Below, piece after piece: positions 23,805 to 32,577 of a stretch of DNA of 44,899 nt (positions within the stretch are counted from its first letter, which is position 1; the number at the start of each line of letters is the position of its first letter). The stretch is taken from positions 1-44,899 of the forward strand of contig JAIXWM010000113.1 of assembly GCA_027491255.1 (NCBI GenBank), in the 5' to 3' direction. A program made the position numbers and the translations under genes. The stretch comes from Rubrivivax sp. (GTDB taxonomy: Bacteria; Pseudomonadota; Gammaproteobacteria; Burkholderiales; Burkholderiaceae_C). A model generated the notes under the pieces. That model was not told where the DNA came from, ran no database searches, and saw only the letters and a list, made by a program, of their open reading frames with translations.

Positions 23805-24912
23805 AGCGCGCGATGAAGGCGCGGTCGATGCGGTCTTTCCAACGCCAGACCCAGCGTCCCTCGGCCGACCAGCGGCCCCAGGAAGCGATCGCGTGGCGGT
23901 CGCCGCAGGACAGCAGGTTCAGCGTGCGCTGCTGCGGCAGGTGCGGCAGCAATTCCCCGCCGGTGAGCAGTCGGCGCAGGTTCAGCGCCAGCGCCGGCCC
24001 GGCCCGCACCGCATAGACCCCGCTCTTCGCGTGCGGCGCGTCGGCCCGACTGGCCACGTCGCCGGCGGCGAATACATGGGGGTGCGAGGTGCTCTGCAGT
24101 GTCGACCCGGTGGCGATGAAACCGCGCTCATCCAATGCGAGCCCGCTGCCCTGCAGCCAGGCCGCAGCGGCTGCGCCCAGGGCAACGACCGGTGCGTCGC
24201 AGGCCACGCGCGTGCCCTGCTCCAGGATCACAGCGCCGGGCTCGATGCCGATGCACGGGCTGCGCAGCACCGTGACGCGCTGGCGCTTCAAGGCCCGCAG
24301 ACCGCGCGCGACCACGCCTGCCGGGTAGTTCGACAAAGGATCGCCGCCTCCTGTGACCAGGGCCACGCGGGAACCGCCGGCGCTGCCGGTGGCCACAGCG
24401 CCCTCGCCCAAGGCGTGCGACAAGCCGAGCGCCAGCTCGAAGCCCGCGGCGCCGCCGCCGATGACCACGATGTCCAGAGGCCTGTCGGCGCAAAGCGCGC
24501 GCAGACGCTGCATCAGCTGCAGGAATTGCTCCGCAGGGCGCACGAACAGCGCGTGCTCGCGCGCGCCGGGGATGGCGCCCCGGTCGGCCACGGCGCCGGT
24601 AGCCACCGAGAGCACGTCGTAGTCGAGAACGTTCCCGTCGGCCAGGCGCACCCGGCGCGCCTGCGCATCCAGCCCGACTGCCGACGTCAGGAGCCGGCGC
24701 ACCCGGGCTTGGCGAACGAGCGGCAGCAGGGGGATGACGGCCTCGTCCACCGCGTAGTGCCCAGCCACGACGCCGGGCACCATGCCCGAATAGACCTGGC
24801 GCTCGTAGGGCGTGACGAGCACGGTCTCGACACCCGGCAGCGGCTCTTGCGCCAAGGCCTGCAGCACGAACACGTGGGCGTGCCCGCCGCCAAGCAGGAC
24901 CAGACGCTTCAC
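23752..24912 (-). CDS. FAD/NAD(P)-dependent oxidoreductase (NDH-2-like; SelD-associated type)
   Basis: A 386-residue pyridine-nucleotide-disulfide-oxidoreductase-fold flavoprotein. FAD motif: LVLLGGGHAHVFVLQAL. Second Rossmann motif: DIVVIGGGAAGFELALGLS. C-terminal FAD contact: HVFAAGDVASR. The GGGHAHV start and TPYERQVYSGMVPG are typical of the flavoprotein that is fused to selenide water dikinase (SelD) in some bacteria, here unfused. There is no redox CxxC pair, so it is more like a type II NADH dehydrogenase than a disulfide reductase. The start is GTG (24910-24912), overlapping the DUF3047 stop. Its last 53 bases lie antisense to the end of tolA. It is the last gene of the minus-strand operon. 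Confidence 0.86.
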   Translation of the reverse strand: MKRLVLLGGGHAHVFVLQALAQEPLPGVETVLVTPYERQVYSGMVPGVVAGHYAVDEAVIPLLPLVRQARVRRLLTSAVGLDAQARRVRLADGNVLDYDVLSVATGAVADRGAIPGAREHALFVRPAEQFLQLMQRLRALCADRPLDIVVIGGGAAGFELALGLSHALGEGAVATGSAGGSRVALVTGGGDPLSNYPAGVVARGLRALKRQRVTVLRSPCIGIEPGAVILEQGTRVACDAPVVALGAAAAAWLQGSGLALDERGFIATGSTLQSTSHPHVFAAGDVASRADAPHAKSGVYAVRAGPALALNLRRLLTGGELLPHLPQQRTLNLLSCGDRHAIASWGRWSAEGRWVWRWKDRIDRAFIARFSVPGPAASGSPADPPW

Positions 24913-25631
24913 GGCTCCAACTCCAGGGCCTGCAGCACGGCCCGTCCGCGGCCCGCGGTGTTGTCCGCGTCGGCACCGACCAGCACCGCCAGCAGCGGTG
25001 GCGGCTCGGTCGCCTCGTCGCCGAAGGCGCGCAGGAAATCGGCACGCAGGTCGCGCCGTTCCTCCCGCCACTGGCCAAGCGGCGCGCCCTGGCCCTGGAG
25101 CACGATCCAGCGCATGCGGCGGGTGTGTGCATTGGGCAGTACCTGGCCGGCGGCGACCAGCGGCGCCCAGACGTAGCACAGCGTCGCGCCAGGCAGGCGC
25201 TGGCCCGAGGCCAGCCGCGCCACGCGCATCAACTGACGCTCGACGAAGGGGATGCGCTCGTCGGGCAGGTCGAAGAGAGCGCAGACCTTGACGGCGGCAT
25301 CGTCGCCGGCGCGCGTCTTCAGGTCGGCCCCGGCAATAGCCTCCTCCAGCCGCCAGCGCCATCGCAGCATCCGCGCCGCTGCGGCGGCCGCCGGCACCTG
25401 GTGCACCAGGTTGCCATAGCTGCCGTCGGCAGTGACGCGCAAGGTGGACCGGCCGTCGACCTCGGTGATCTCGAAACGCGTGGGCGGCAGCTTCTGCGCC
25501 GGCAGCGGTGCCGCAACCCAGGCCGGCGCCTCGCCCAGCGGGGCGAGCAGCGGCCCCGCCACGGCCGCGGGGCGGGCGACCAGCGCGAGCAGCATCGCAC
25601 CGATGCACTGGCCGGCCGACCGCATCCGCAT
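24909..25631 (-). CDS. DUF3047 family exported protein
   Basis: A 240-residue protein with a signal peptide (MRMRSAGQCIGAMLLALVAR, cleavage near AVAG). It matches the DUF3047 pattern: LRWRWRLEEAIAGADLKTRA, GDDAAVKVCALFD, TLCYVWAP, RMRWIVLQG, then WREERRDLRADFLRAFGDE. The function of the family is unknown. ATG 25629-25631 puts the signal peptide at the N-terminus; a TTG at 25688 overlapping the previous stop is possible but would add a charged leader. It lies between two flavoprotein genes and overlaps the downstream one by four bases, so it is probably part of the same periplasm/membrane redox function. Confidence 0.8.
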   Translation of the reverse strand: MRMRSAGQCIGAMLLALVARPAAVAGPLLAPLGEAPAWVAAPLPAQKLPPTRFEITEVDGRSTLRVTADGSYGNLVHQVPAAAAAARMLRWRWRLEEAIAGADLKTRAGDDAAVKVCALFDLPDERIPFVERQLMRVARLASGQRLPGATLCYVWAPLVAAGQVLPNAHTRRMRWIVLQGQGAPLGQWREERRDLRADFLRAFGDEATEPPPLLAVLVGADADNTAGRGRAVLQALELEP

Positions 25632-25684
25632 CTTGACCCTCAAATCAGGCCCCGGAGCGTGCGACCGTCGGCGCTGCGTGGGTC

Positions 25685-27937
25685 TCAACCGCGCCTCCAG
25701 TCATGGAAGCGCTGCACCCAGCGCAGCAGCCCGTGCGGCTGGTGCGCGCGTTTCCACTCGCCGGCGGCGTATTTGTTGGCCTCGGCCCATGTCGGGTAGG
25801 TGTGGATGGTGGCGAGGATCTTGTTCAGGCCCAGGCCATGCTTCATGGCCAGCACGTATTCGGCCAGCAGGTCGCCGGCATGCGCGCCGACGATGGTGAC
25901 CCCGAGGATGCGGTCGCGCCCGGGTTCGGTCAGCACCTTGACCCACCCACAGGCGGCGCCGTCGACGATGGCGCGGTCGAGATCGTCGATGCCGTAGCGC
26001 GTGAGTTCGAAGACGATCCCGCGCTCGCGCGCCTCCTGCTCGTTCAGGCCCACATGCGCGACCTCGGGGTCGACGTAGGTGCAACGGGGGATGACGCGGT
26101 AGTCGGCCTTGAAGCGGCGCAGCATGCCGAACAGACCGTTGACGGCAGCGTACCAGGCCTGGTGCGCCGCCACGTGGGTGAACTGATGGGGGCCGGCCAC
26201 GTCGCCGCAGGCCAGGATGTTGGGATAGACGGTCTGCAGGTACTCGTCGACCGGCAGGGTGCGGCCGGTGGCGATGCCCAGATCCTCGAGCCCGAAGCCC
26301 TCGAGCCGCGCGACCCGGCCGACCGCGCACAGCACGCGGTCGAAGGGGATGCGCAGCTGGGTGCCGTCGCGCTCGGCGATGAGTTCCCAGGCCTCGGCAG
26401 GGAGGCCGGTTCCGGCGGCGGCAGCCGGGGAACCGTCCTGCGTTGGGTCCGGCCCGGGCACCAGTGGCTCGGCAACAGCAGCCAGGCCGCTGGAGACCAC
26501 CGCCGGCTCGCAGCGCAAGGCCCGGTGTCCCGTCAGCACACGCACGCCATCGGCCTCGAGCCGCGCGCGCACGAATGCCGAGACGTCCTCGTCCTCGCGC
26601 GCGAGCAGACGCGGCGCAAGCTCCACCAGCGTCACCCGAGCGCCCAGGCGGGCGAAGGCCTGCGCCAGCTCGCAGCCGATGGGCCCGCCGCCCAGCACGA
26701 CCAGCCGTCGCGGCAACGCGCGCAGCGACCACAAGGTGTCGCTCGTCAGGACACCGGCCTCGACCAGCCCGGGCACAGGCGGCAGCAAGGGCTGCGCGCC
26801 GGTGGCGACGACGATGGCGCGCGTGGACAGCGTGCGCGTCGTGCCGTCGTCGCTGCGGATCTCCACATGCCAGGGATCGACGATGCGCGCACGGCCCTGT
26901 TGCACGTCCACACCCAGGCCGCGGTAGCGCTCGACCGAGTCGTGCGGCTCGATCTCACGCACAACCCGCGCCACCCGGTCCATCACCTGCGCGAAGTCGA
27001 GCGTGAACTCGGCCCGCGCCACACCGTAGTCGGCCGCGTGGCGCATCTGCCGCACCAGCGTAGCGGTGCGGATCAGCGCCTTGCTGGGCACGCAGCCGGT
27101 ATTCAGGCAGTCGCCGCCCATGCGGTGCGCCTCGACCAGCGTGACCCGGGCCTTGACCGCAGCGGCGATGTAGCTCGTCACGAGCCCGGCTGCGCCGGCG
27201 CCGATGACGACGAGATTGCGGTCGTAGCGCTTGGGCCGCCGGTGCGCCCAGCGGGCGTACACACGCCGCGCCCGCACCGCAGCAGCCAGCCGCCGCGACA
27301 GCAGCGGGAGCACGCCCAGCAGCGCGAAGGCGCCCAGCAGCCCGGGCGAGACGATGCCGCCCAGGGACTCGAGCTGCGCGAGCTGCGTGCCCGCATTCAC
27401 GTAGACCACCGTGCCGGCCAGCATGCCGATCTGGCTGACCCAGGCAAAGGTCCGGGCGCGCATGGATGTCAGACCCATCAGCAGGTTGAGCGCAAAAAAG
27501 GGCAGCACCGGCACGAGGCGCAGCGTGAAGAGGTAGAACGCGCCCTCGCGCGCGATGCCGCGGTCGACCTCGGCCAGACGCGCGCCGAAGCGGGCCTGCA
27601 CCGCGCCACGCAGCAGGTGGCGCGCAGTCAGCATCGCCAGCGTCGCCCCGACCGTGGACGCGAAGGAGACCACCACCGTGCCCACGCCCAGCCCGAAGAT
27701 CGCGCCGCCCAGCAGCGTCATCGCCGTGGCGCCCGGCAGCGACAGCGAAGTCACGGCCACATAGGCCGCGAAAAATCCGCCGATCACGAGCACCGGCTTC
27801 GACGCATACAGGGCGCTGAACTCCTGCTGCGCTCCGCGCAGGTACTCCAGGCTGAGGAAGCGGCCGAGGTCGAGTGCGAAGAACGCGGCCACCAGCGCAG
27901 CCAGCACGGCGAGCAGAATCCAGCGACTGCCTTTCAT
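25685..27937 (-). CDS. Fusion of VTT/TVP38 membrane domain and mercuric-reductase-like FAD disulfide oxidoreductase
   Basis: A 750-residue two-part protein. Residues 1-~215 are a multi-span VTT (SNARE-associated, TVP38/TMEM64/DedA-like) membrane domain: LSLPGATAMTLLGGAIFGLG, FYLFTLRLVPVLPFFALNLL. Residues ~240-750 are a class I pyridine-nucleotide-disulfide oxidoreductase: FAD motif LVVIGAGAAGLVTSYIAA, redox-active disulfide C277-LNTG-C282 in GGDCLNTGCVPSK, NAD(P) motif LVVLGGGPIGCELAQAF, and the dimerisation domain ending in HTYPTWAEANKYA. It has no MerA-type HMA domain or C-terminal Cys pair, so Hg(II) is not a likely substrate. The fusion anchors a dithiol reductase to the membrane. It starts 10 bases after the CDP-alcohol phosphatidyltransferase. 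Confidence 0.93.
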   Translation of the reverse strand: MKGSRWILLAVLAALVAAFFALDLGRFLSLEYLRGAQQEFSALYASKPVLVIGGFFAAYVAVTSLSLPGATAMTLLGGAIFGLGVGTVVVSFASTVGATLAMLTARHLLRGAVQARFGARLAEVDRGIAREGAFYLFTLRLVPVLPFFALNLLMGLTSMRARTFAWVSQIGMLAGTVVYVNAGTQLAQLESLGGIVSPGLLGAFALLGVLPLLSRRLAAAVRARRVYARWAHRRPKRYDRNLVVIGAGAAGLVTSYIAAAVKARVTLVEAHRMGGDCLNTGCVPSKALIRTATLVRQMRHAADYGVARAEFTLDFAQVMDRVARVVREIEPHDSVERYRGLGVDVQQGRARIVDPWHVEIRSDDGTTRTLSTRAIVVATGAQPLLPPVPGLVEAGVLTSDTLWSLRALPRRLVVLGGGPIGCELAQAFARLGARVTLVELAPRLLAREDEDVSAFVRARLEADGVRVLTGHRALRCEPAVVSSGLAAVAEPLVPGPDPTQDGSPAAAAGTGLPAEAWELIAERDGTQLRIPFDRVLCAVGRVARLEGFGLEDLGIATGRTLPVDEYLQTVYPNILACGDVAGPHQFTHVAAHQAWYAAVNGLFGMLRRFKADYRVIPRCTYVDPEVAHVGLNEQEARERGIVFELTRYGIDDLDRAIVDGAACGWVKVLTEPGRDRILGVTIVGAHAGDLLAEYVLAMKHGLGLNKILATIHTYPTWAEANKYAAGEWKRAHQPHGLLRWVQRFHDWRRG

Positions 27938-27947
27938 GCGCGCAGTG

Positions 27948-28598
27948 TCACTGTGAACCGAAGGCCTGCCAACCCGCCGCCAGCCGCGTCAGCACTGTGA
28001 GCAGGCACATCGCAGCGAACACCCCGGCGATCCACGGAAAGGCCTGCGGCCACAGGCACATGGCCCCGAAGGCCAGCAGCGTCTCGGTGGCCTCGGTCAG
28101 CCCGCCCAGGTAGAAGAAGCCCTTGCTGGGAGCGGCGGTGCGCGCCAGACCGCGGCGCTCGGCCAGGATGGCGAAGGCCAGAAAGCTCGAACCCGTGCCG
28201 ATGAAGGCCGCCAGCAGCACCGCGGCGGCCAGCGCATTGCGCGCCGGGTCGGCGAATGCGAAAGCCAGCGGGATGCTGGCGTAGAACAGGAAGTCCAGCG
28301 TGATGTCCAGGAAGGCCCCGCGGTCGGTGGCCTGCCCCTGCCGCGCGAGCGCGCCGTCGATGCCGTCGCACAGGCGGCTCGCGAGCATCAGCACCAATCC
28401 GGTCACCCAGGCGTGCAGGGCGATCGCGACAGCCGCGCCCATGCCAAGCGCAAAACCCGCCAGCGTGACCGCGTCAGCGCTCGCGCCGGCCCGGGCGAGC
28501 GCGCGAGCGAGGACGGCGAAGGCCGGCGCAAGCAGGCGCAGCGCGTGCCGGTCGATCACAAGCAGCCGCCCTCCCGCGTAAAGGGCCGCGCCGGCCAC
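27948..28598 (-). CDS. CDP-alcohol phosphatidyltransferase family protein
   Basis: A 216-residue multi-span membrane enzyme. The CDP-alcohol phosphotransferase motif is present: DG-x2-AR, a short spacer, G-x3-D-x3-D, read in SRLCDGIDGALARQG and TDRGAFLDITLD. All the aspartates that bind Mg2+ and the CDP diphosphate are there. It makes a phospholipid or phosphodiester by attack of an alcohol on a CDP-linked lipid; the alcohol cannot be told. The GTG start at 28596-28598 is the earliest plausible one. It follows pcp by 57 bases and precedes the VTT fusion by 10, so it is in the same operon. Confidence 0.9.
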   Translation of the reverse strand: MAGAALYAGGRLLVIDRHALRLLAPAFAVLARALARAGASADAVTLAGFALGMGAAVAIALHAWVTGLVLMLASRLCDGIDGALARQGQATDRGAFLDITLDFLFYASIPLAFAFADPARNALAAAVLLAAFIGTGSSFLAFAILAERRGLARTAAPSKGFFYLGGLTEATETLLAFGAMCLWPQAFPWIAGVFAAMCLLTVLTRLAAGWQAFGSQ

Positions 28599-28655
28599 CA
28601 GGCCGAGGGCCTTCGAGCGAGGCTGGAGGAACGCATGCGCTGCACTCTCGGCCTC

Positions 28656-29324
28656 TCAGGCGACGGCCCCGCCAGCCAGGCGCAGGTCTGCGCCCTCGTG
28701 CGTCAGCGCCACCTCGAGCGCGATGCGCACGCCGCGCACAAGCACCTCCAGCGGCAGCGTTGGCATGCCCGGGTGGGCCGGCGCCTGGGCGTCAAGCAGC
28801 GGCACATGCACGAAGCCGCTGCGAACGCCCGAGCCCGCGAGCCGGTGCTGCAGGCCGTAGAAGACGTGGTTGCAGACGAAGGTACCCGCCGTCTGCGACA
28901 CCGCCGCAGGCAGCCCCGCCTGGCGCAGCGATGAAACGATGGCCTTCACCGGCAAGGTGCTGAACCACGCCGCCGGACCGCCGTCGACCACCGGCACGTC
29001 CACCGGTTGCGCGCCCGCGTTGTCGGGGATGCGCGCATCGTCGATGTTGATGGCCACACGCTCCACCGAGATCTCGCCACGGCCCGCTTCCAGCCCGAGC
29101 GCGAGCACGAGCACCGGCGAGGTCGCCGCCAGGGCTTCGTCGAGCGCCTGCAAGGCGCGCCCGAAGGCACAGGGCAGTTCCACGGCATGGACCGTGGCAT
29201 GCGCCACGCGCCGCCCGTGCAGCGCGCGGCACACGAGGGCGCTCGGGTTGATGGGATCGCCGCCGAAGGGCTCGAAACCCGTGAGGAGGATGCGGGGAGT
29301 GGACATCGTGGCGCGCGCGCTCAT
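28656..29324 (-). CDS. pcp: Pyroglutamyl-peptidase I
   Basis: A 222-residue cysteine peptidase of family C15. It has [16 protein letters not shown] at the start, the Glu active-site region [13 protein letters not shown] (E88), the nucleophile C151 in [12 protein letters not shown], and H173 in GFVHVPLL. It removes N-terminal pyroglutamate from peptides in the cytoplasm. ATG 29322-29324 overlaps the stop of the upstream oxidoreductase (ATGA). A second ATG at 29306 would give 216 residues, closer to the usual length, and cannot be excluded. Confidence 0.94.
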   Translation of the reverse strand: MSARATMSTPRILLTGFEPFGGDPINPSALVCRALHGRRVAHATVHAVELPCAFGRALQALDEALAATSPVLVLALGLEAGRGEISVERVAINIDDARIPDNAGAQPVDVPVVDGGPAAWFSTLPVKAIVSSLRQAGLPAAVSQTAGTFVCNHVFYGLQHRLAGSGVRSGFVHVPLLDAQAPAHPGMPTLPLEVLVRGVRIALEVALTHEGADLRLAGGAVA

Positions 29325-30310
29325 CAGGCGCAGCCGCCCTCCCCCGCCAGCATGCCTTCCACCAGTTCCTGCACGGCCAGGGCTTCCTCGGCCGTGGCGA
29401 GCAGGTGCGCACGCCCCTGCAGCCACCGATCGGCCTGGGTGAGCTGGCGTTGCAGCGCGCTGCGCCGCGGGTCCTCGCCCGCGCTCCAGTCGACGACTTC
29501 CACCCAGGGCCCGCCATCGGAGCGCCACAGCTGGTTGAACTCGCGGAACTGGTGGTTCAGCCGGGTACCCCGCACCGTGACCTCCTGCCGGTCGGGCTGC
29601 CGACCGCCGGTGGTGGCCAGCACCGTGACCGGCCGGCCGTCGGCCGTCTCCAGCCGCGCCAGCATGTCCAGCTCGCACAGCCGCTCCTGGTCTGGCCCGC
29701 TCGGGTAGCGCGGCGCCGCCCAGCGCAGCCTCAGGGGCCCCAGGAAGCGACCGGCGAGGAAGAGGAAGTGCGAGATCACTTCGCGCGTGTACCCGCCCTC
29801 GTCGCGGTAGCGCAGCCAGTCGGCCTGCACCTGCCAGGCGCGGGGCCAGGCCGGGTACTGCACGACGATGTCGATGCCCAGCAATTCGCCCGTCTGCCCC
29901 GCGTCGATGGCACGCCGCAGTTCCTCGAAGCCGCGCGAGGACGCCTGGGTGAAGTTCACGACGGCCGGCCGCCCTGCGTCACGCAGCCGCTGCACGAGGT
30001 CGCGGCTGGCTGCATTGTCCGTGCCCAGGGGCTTTTCCATGAACACGCCCTGGCCCGCCGCCGCCGCGGCCAGCGCGTGGGCCTTGCGGGGACCGGGGGG
30101 GCAGGCCAGGTACACCACATCCGCGCCCCGCATCGCCGCCTCGGCGCTGGAGGCCACAGGCACCTGCGGCCACAGCTCACGGGCCTGGGCCGTCGCCGCC
30201 TCGGACGGGTCCCAGACCCCGCTGACCTCGAAAGCGGGATGCAGGCGCACGTTGTCGAGCATGCGCCGACCCATGATGCCCAAGCCGATCAATGCCATCT
30301 TGTGTGTCAT
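29324..30310 (-). CDS. Gfo/Idh/MocA-family oxidoreductase
   Basis: A 328-residue NAD(P)-dependent dehydrogenase. The Rossmann start is [14 protein letters not shown], then [21 protein letters not shown], and the conserved EKP motif in [13 protein letters not shown]. The C-terminal alpha/beta domain carries [20 protein letters not shown], where the His fits the catalytic position of the family. The substrate (a sugar, inositol or similar) is unknown. ATG 30308-30310 is preferred to an upstream frame start at 30340 because the Rossmann strand begins right after it. It overlaps pcp by one base and is the first gene of the six-gene operon. Confidence 0.9.
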   Translation of the reverse strand: MTHKMALIGLGIMGRRMLDNVRLHPAFEVSGVWDPSEAATAQARELWPQVPVASSAEAAMRGADVVYLACPPGPRKAHALAAAAAGQGVFMEKPLGTDNAASRDLVQRLRDAGRPAVVNFTQASSRGFEELRRAIDAGQTGELLGIDIVVQYPAWPRAWQVQADWLRYRDEGGYTREVISHFLFLAGRFLGPLRLRWAAPRYPSGPDQERLCELDMLARLETADGRPVTVLATTGGRQPDRQEVTVRGTRLNHQFREFNQLWRSDGGPWVEVVDWSAGEDPRRSALQRQLTQADRWLQGRAHLLATAEEALAVQELVEGMLAGEGGCA

Positions 30311-30508
30311 GCGGGTGTCCTGCAGGCCTGACCCGATCAAGCCGTTTGGTCACGATGTTAGGCCAGGGCAAGGGTGGGCGTGACCGGCCATCGAGGCTGC
30401 GACGGCGCGCAGCCCTGGATGTTCAGCAGTGCGCTGTGCGGCGTGGCGACCTGCGCAGGGGGCATGGGCGAAAGGCGCTGGGGTTGGTGCGGCGCTCGAG
30501 CACCTGCC

Positions 30509-30988
30509 TCACAGGTCTGCCGCGCCAGGGTCCATCCGGTCCGCGTCGAACTGCGCCAGCATCAGGCACAGCGCCGCGGTGGTCTTCGCGTCCTTCGCGC
30601 TCGCCAGCGCGTCCTGCAGCACCGGGCGGATGTCGCCGGGGGTGACCAGTTCCATGCTCCAGTCCGGGAACAGCCGTTCGCGCACCTCCTCGGTCTCGCT
30701 CAACATGACGACCCGCTCGTGGCGCGGATCGCGGTGAATCCGCGCCATCAGTTGCGTGACCTGGTCGCGAGGGCCTTCGATCCACTGGAAGAACATGCCG
30801 CTGCCCCACACCAGCAACCCGGTGATGCCATGAACGGGGTTGACGCGCTGCGCCGTGGCGACGATGCGGGCCACCGCAGGCGCGTCGATGCCGGCGGCGG
30901 CTCGACTGCAGTAGAGCAGCTGATGCAGCAGCGGCAAGCCATGGCCGGGGCCAGGTTCGTCGCACTGCGCGTCACGGTGGGCGCTCAT
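30509..30988 (-). CDS. BLUF-domain blue-light sensor
   Basis: A 159-residue stand-alone BLUF protein. The flavin-contacting residues sit at the classical spacing: Y26 (LLYCSRAA), N50 (QRVNPVHGITGLLV) and Q68 (MFFQWIEGP). The 24- and 18-residue gaps equal those in AppA (Tyr21, Asn45, Gln63, from memory). A short C-terminal tail of about 50 residues has no output domain, so it probably signals by protein-protein contact. ATG 30986-30988 is preceded by GGAG. It lies 198 bases upstream of the Gfo/Idh/MocA gene on the same strand and may or may not share its transcript. Confidence 0.92.
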   Translation of the reverse strand: MSAHRDAQCDEPGPGHGLPLLHQLLYCSRAAAGIDAPAVARIVATAQRVNPVHGITGLLVWGSGMFFQWIEGPRDQVTQLMARIHRDPRHERVVMLSETEEVRERLFPDWSMELVTPGDIRPVLQDALASAKDAKTTAALCLMLAQFDADRMDPGAADL

Positions 30989-31191
30989 GGGGCGTGTCTC
31001 CGGGAGATGCCACGCAGTGCGTTGCGCGCTCTGCACGTCACGCAGGATAGCCCACGCCCGCCGCATCGCGATATTCCTGTGAACTCAGTAGTGCCGATCT
31101 GCGCAAACTCGATGATTTCTAGAAGCGCTGCACGACGACGTGCGTCGAGCGAAGGCCGCGGATGCTCGTGCTCAATGAGCTGCCCGTCGAA

Positions 31192-31236
31192 TGTCACCTT
31201 CAACAGCGTCGGCCGCATACCGCTCTGGGGTACTGT
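31192..31236 (+). pseudogene. IS3-family transposase (orfB) C-terminal remnant
   Basis: The frame reads HLQQRRPHTALGYC, matching the very conserved end of IS3-type OrfB (YNxxRPHSALGY). The preceding ELPVEC does not match well and the following residues diverge. Only this short tail survives. It marks an old insertion between the BLUF and GST genes. Confidence 0.45.
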
Positions 31237-31364
31237 CGATGGGCTGGCTGGTTCAGCGACCCAGGAACCGAACCGGCGAGCTACCGCCCAGTGGCTCTGC
31301 CGAGGGCCGGTGAGCGGTGTACGCTTGTACGCCGCAGGAATCGAAGCGACCCGAGGACCGACCC

Positions 31365-32048
31365 ATGCTCCAGCTCTGCATCGGCAACAAGAACTACTCG
31401 TCGTGGTCTATGCGCGCCTGGGTGCTGATGCGCCAGGCCGGCATCGGGTTCGAGGAAGTGATGCTGCGCTTCGACGGCTTCTCGCCCGACTCGCGCTTCA
31501 AGCAGCGCGTTGCCGAGGTGAACCCGGCGGGCCAGGTGCCGGTGCTGGTGGACGGCGACCTCGCGGTGTGGGACACGCTGGCGATCGCCGAGTACCTGGC
31601 CGAACGCTTCCCTGAGCGGCAACTCTGGCCGCAGCACCCCGCACACCGCGCGCGGGCGCGCAGCATCTGCGCCGAGATGCACGGCGGCTTCTCCGCACTG
31701 CGCCAGGCCTGCCCGATGAACATCGAGGCCCACCTGCCCGAAGCCGGCGCGCTGGCGCTGCGCGACCGGCCCGGGGTGTGTCGGGACCTGGACCGCATCG
31801 TGCAGATGTGGTCGGGCCTGCTGCTCGAGCGCGGCGGCCCGCTGCTGTTCGGCGACTTCAGCATCGCCGACGCCTACTACGCGCCGGTGGTCATGCGTCT
31901 GAAGACCTACGCCCTGCCCGTCCCCGCCGAGGTACACGCCTACATGGACCGCGTGACACAGCTGCCCGGCGTGCGCGCCTGGATCGCCGAAGCGCTGCAG
32001 GAACAGGAATTCCTGGACTTCGAGGAGCCGTATCGGCTGCAGCGTTGA
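31365..32048 (+). CDS. Glutathione S-transferase family protein
   Basis: A 227-residue GST. The thioredoxin-like N-domain begins LCIGNKNYSSWSMRAWVLMR, with the Ser-rich active-site region near residue 12-15. The cis-proline motif is PAGQVPVLVDGD and DTLAIAEYLAERFPE is the glutathione-binding turn. The all-helical C-domain ends in FSIADAYYAPVVMRL. It is of the soluble type with SSW-S motif common in proteobacteria. ATG 31365 is preferred to an upstream in-frame GTG at 31317, since the conserved beta-strand follows directly. Confidence 0.93.
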   Translation: MLQLCIGNKNYSSWSMRAWVLMRQAGIGFEEVMLRFDGFSPDSRFKQRVAEVNPAGQVPVLVDGDLAVWDTLAIAEYLAERFPERQLWPQHPAHRARARSICAEMHGGFSALRQACPMNIEAHLPEAGALALRDRPGVCRDLDRIVQMWSGLLLERGGPLLFGDFSIADAYYAPVVMRLKTYALPVPAEVHAYMDRVTQLPGVRAWIAEALQEQEFLDFEEPYRLQR

Positions 32049-32055
32049 ACGGTGA

Positions 32056-32319
32056 CCGGGCGCGGGCGTGCCCCCGCGCGCCCAGCCGGGCGGCTTGGTC
32101 TCGGTCGGCATGGCGGCGGATCAGGGCCGCCTGGTCCCGCTGGGCCATGGCATCCACGGCCTCGGGGTCGCAGAGGGCGCGCAGGGATTGCTCCATGTCG
32201 GCAAGCACTTCGGTGCGGCCTGGATCGGCAGCCGGGTTGCGAAGCTCCTCGGGGTCAAGCTCGGGATCGAACATTTTGGGCTCGAATCGCACGCAGTGGT
32301 GGTACTTCGAGTGGCCATG
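32056..32319 (-). pseudogene. Sulfatase C-terminal remnant
   Basis: The minus-strand frame reads KYHHCVRFEPKMFDPELDPE, then DPEAVDAMAQRDQAALIRRH. This is the C-terminal sulfatase pattern WKYxxCVxFxPxLFDLxxDPxE ... DPEAVDxRAxxDQ. The intact sulfatase at 10725-12176 has the parallel segment KYCHYVDHRPQLFHLEDDPQ. The alkaline-phosphatase-like core and the formylglycine motif are missing. It is a decayed tail of a second sulfatase gene. Confidence 0.6.
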
Positions 32320-32390
32320 GCCGCCGCCTGGGTCGGACAGGCGCCCATTGAGCGGTTCTCCGGACCAGCAGTTCAGGCGCATCCGGTGGT

Positions 32391-32577
32391 GCCGGCGCAG
32401 TCCGTGGCGGCCCGCATCAGCGACCCTGGCGTACGGCAGGCGTTGCTGCAGACGGCGCAGACCGCCCGTCCGGGATCGTTGATCAGTCTGACGACCGGCC
32501 GCCTGATCGCCGCCGGCGGGCAACACATGATCGCGGGAGGCAACGGCCACCTGATCGCGGCGGGTGGTCTCAACTGA
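32391..32577 (+). other. Unidentified Gly-rich repeat-ending frame
   Basis: An open plus-strand frame ends in RLIAAGGQHMIAGGNGHLIA followed by AGGLN and a stop. The (L/M)IAxGG unit recurs three times, as in beta-roll-like tails of surface proteins. The in-frame upstream part overlays the antisense sulfatase fragment and has no match I recognise. It may be the broken C-terminus of a larger repeat protein. No start with a ribosome-binding site is seen. Confidence 0.3.

Noticed and set aside
25703..28000. 765-codon plus-strand frame opposite the VTT-FAD fusion
   Set aside because: Composition is His/Gln/Arg-rich without any domain. The minus strand is clearly the coding one.
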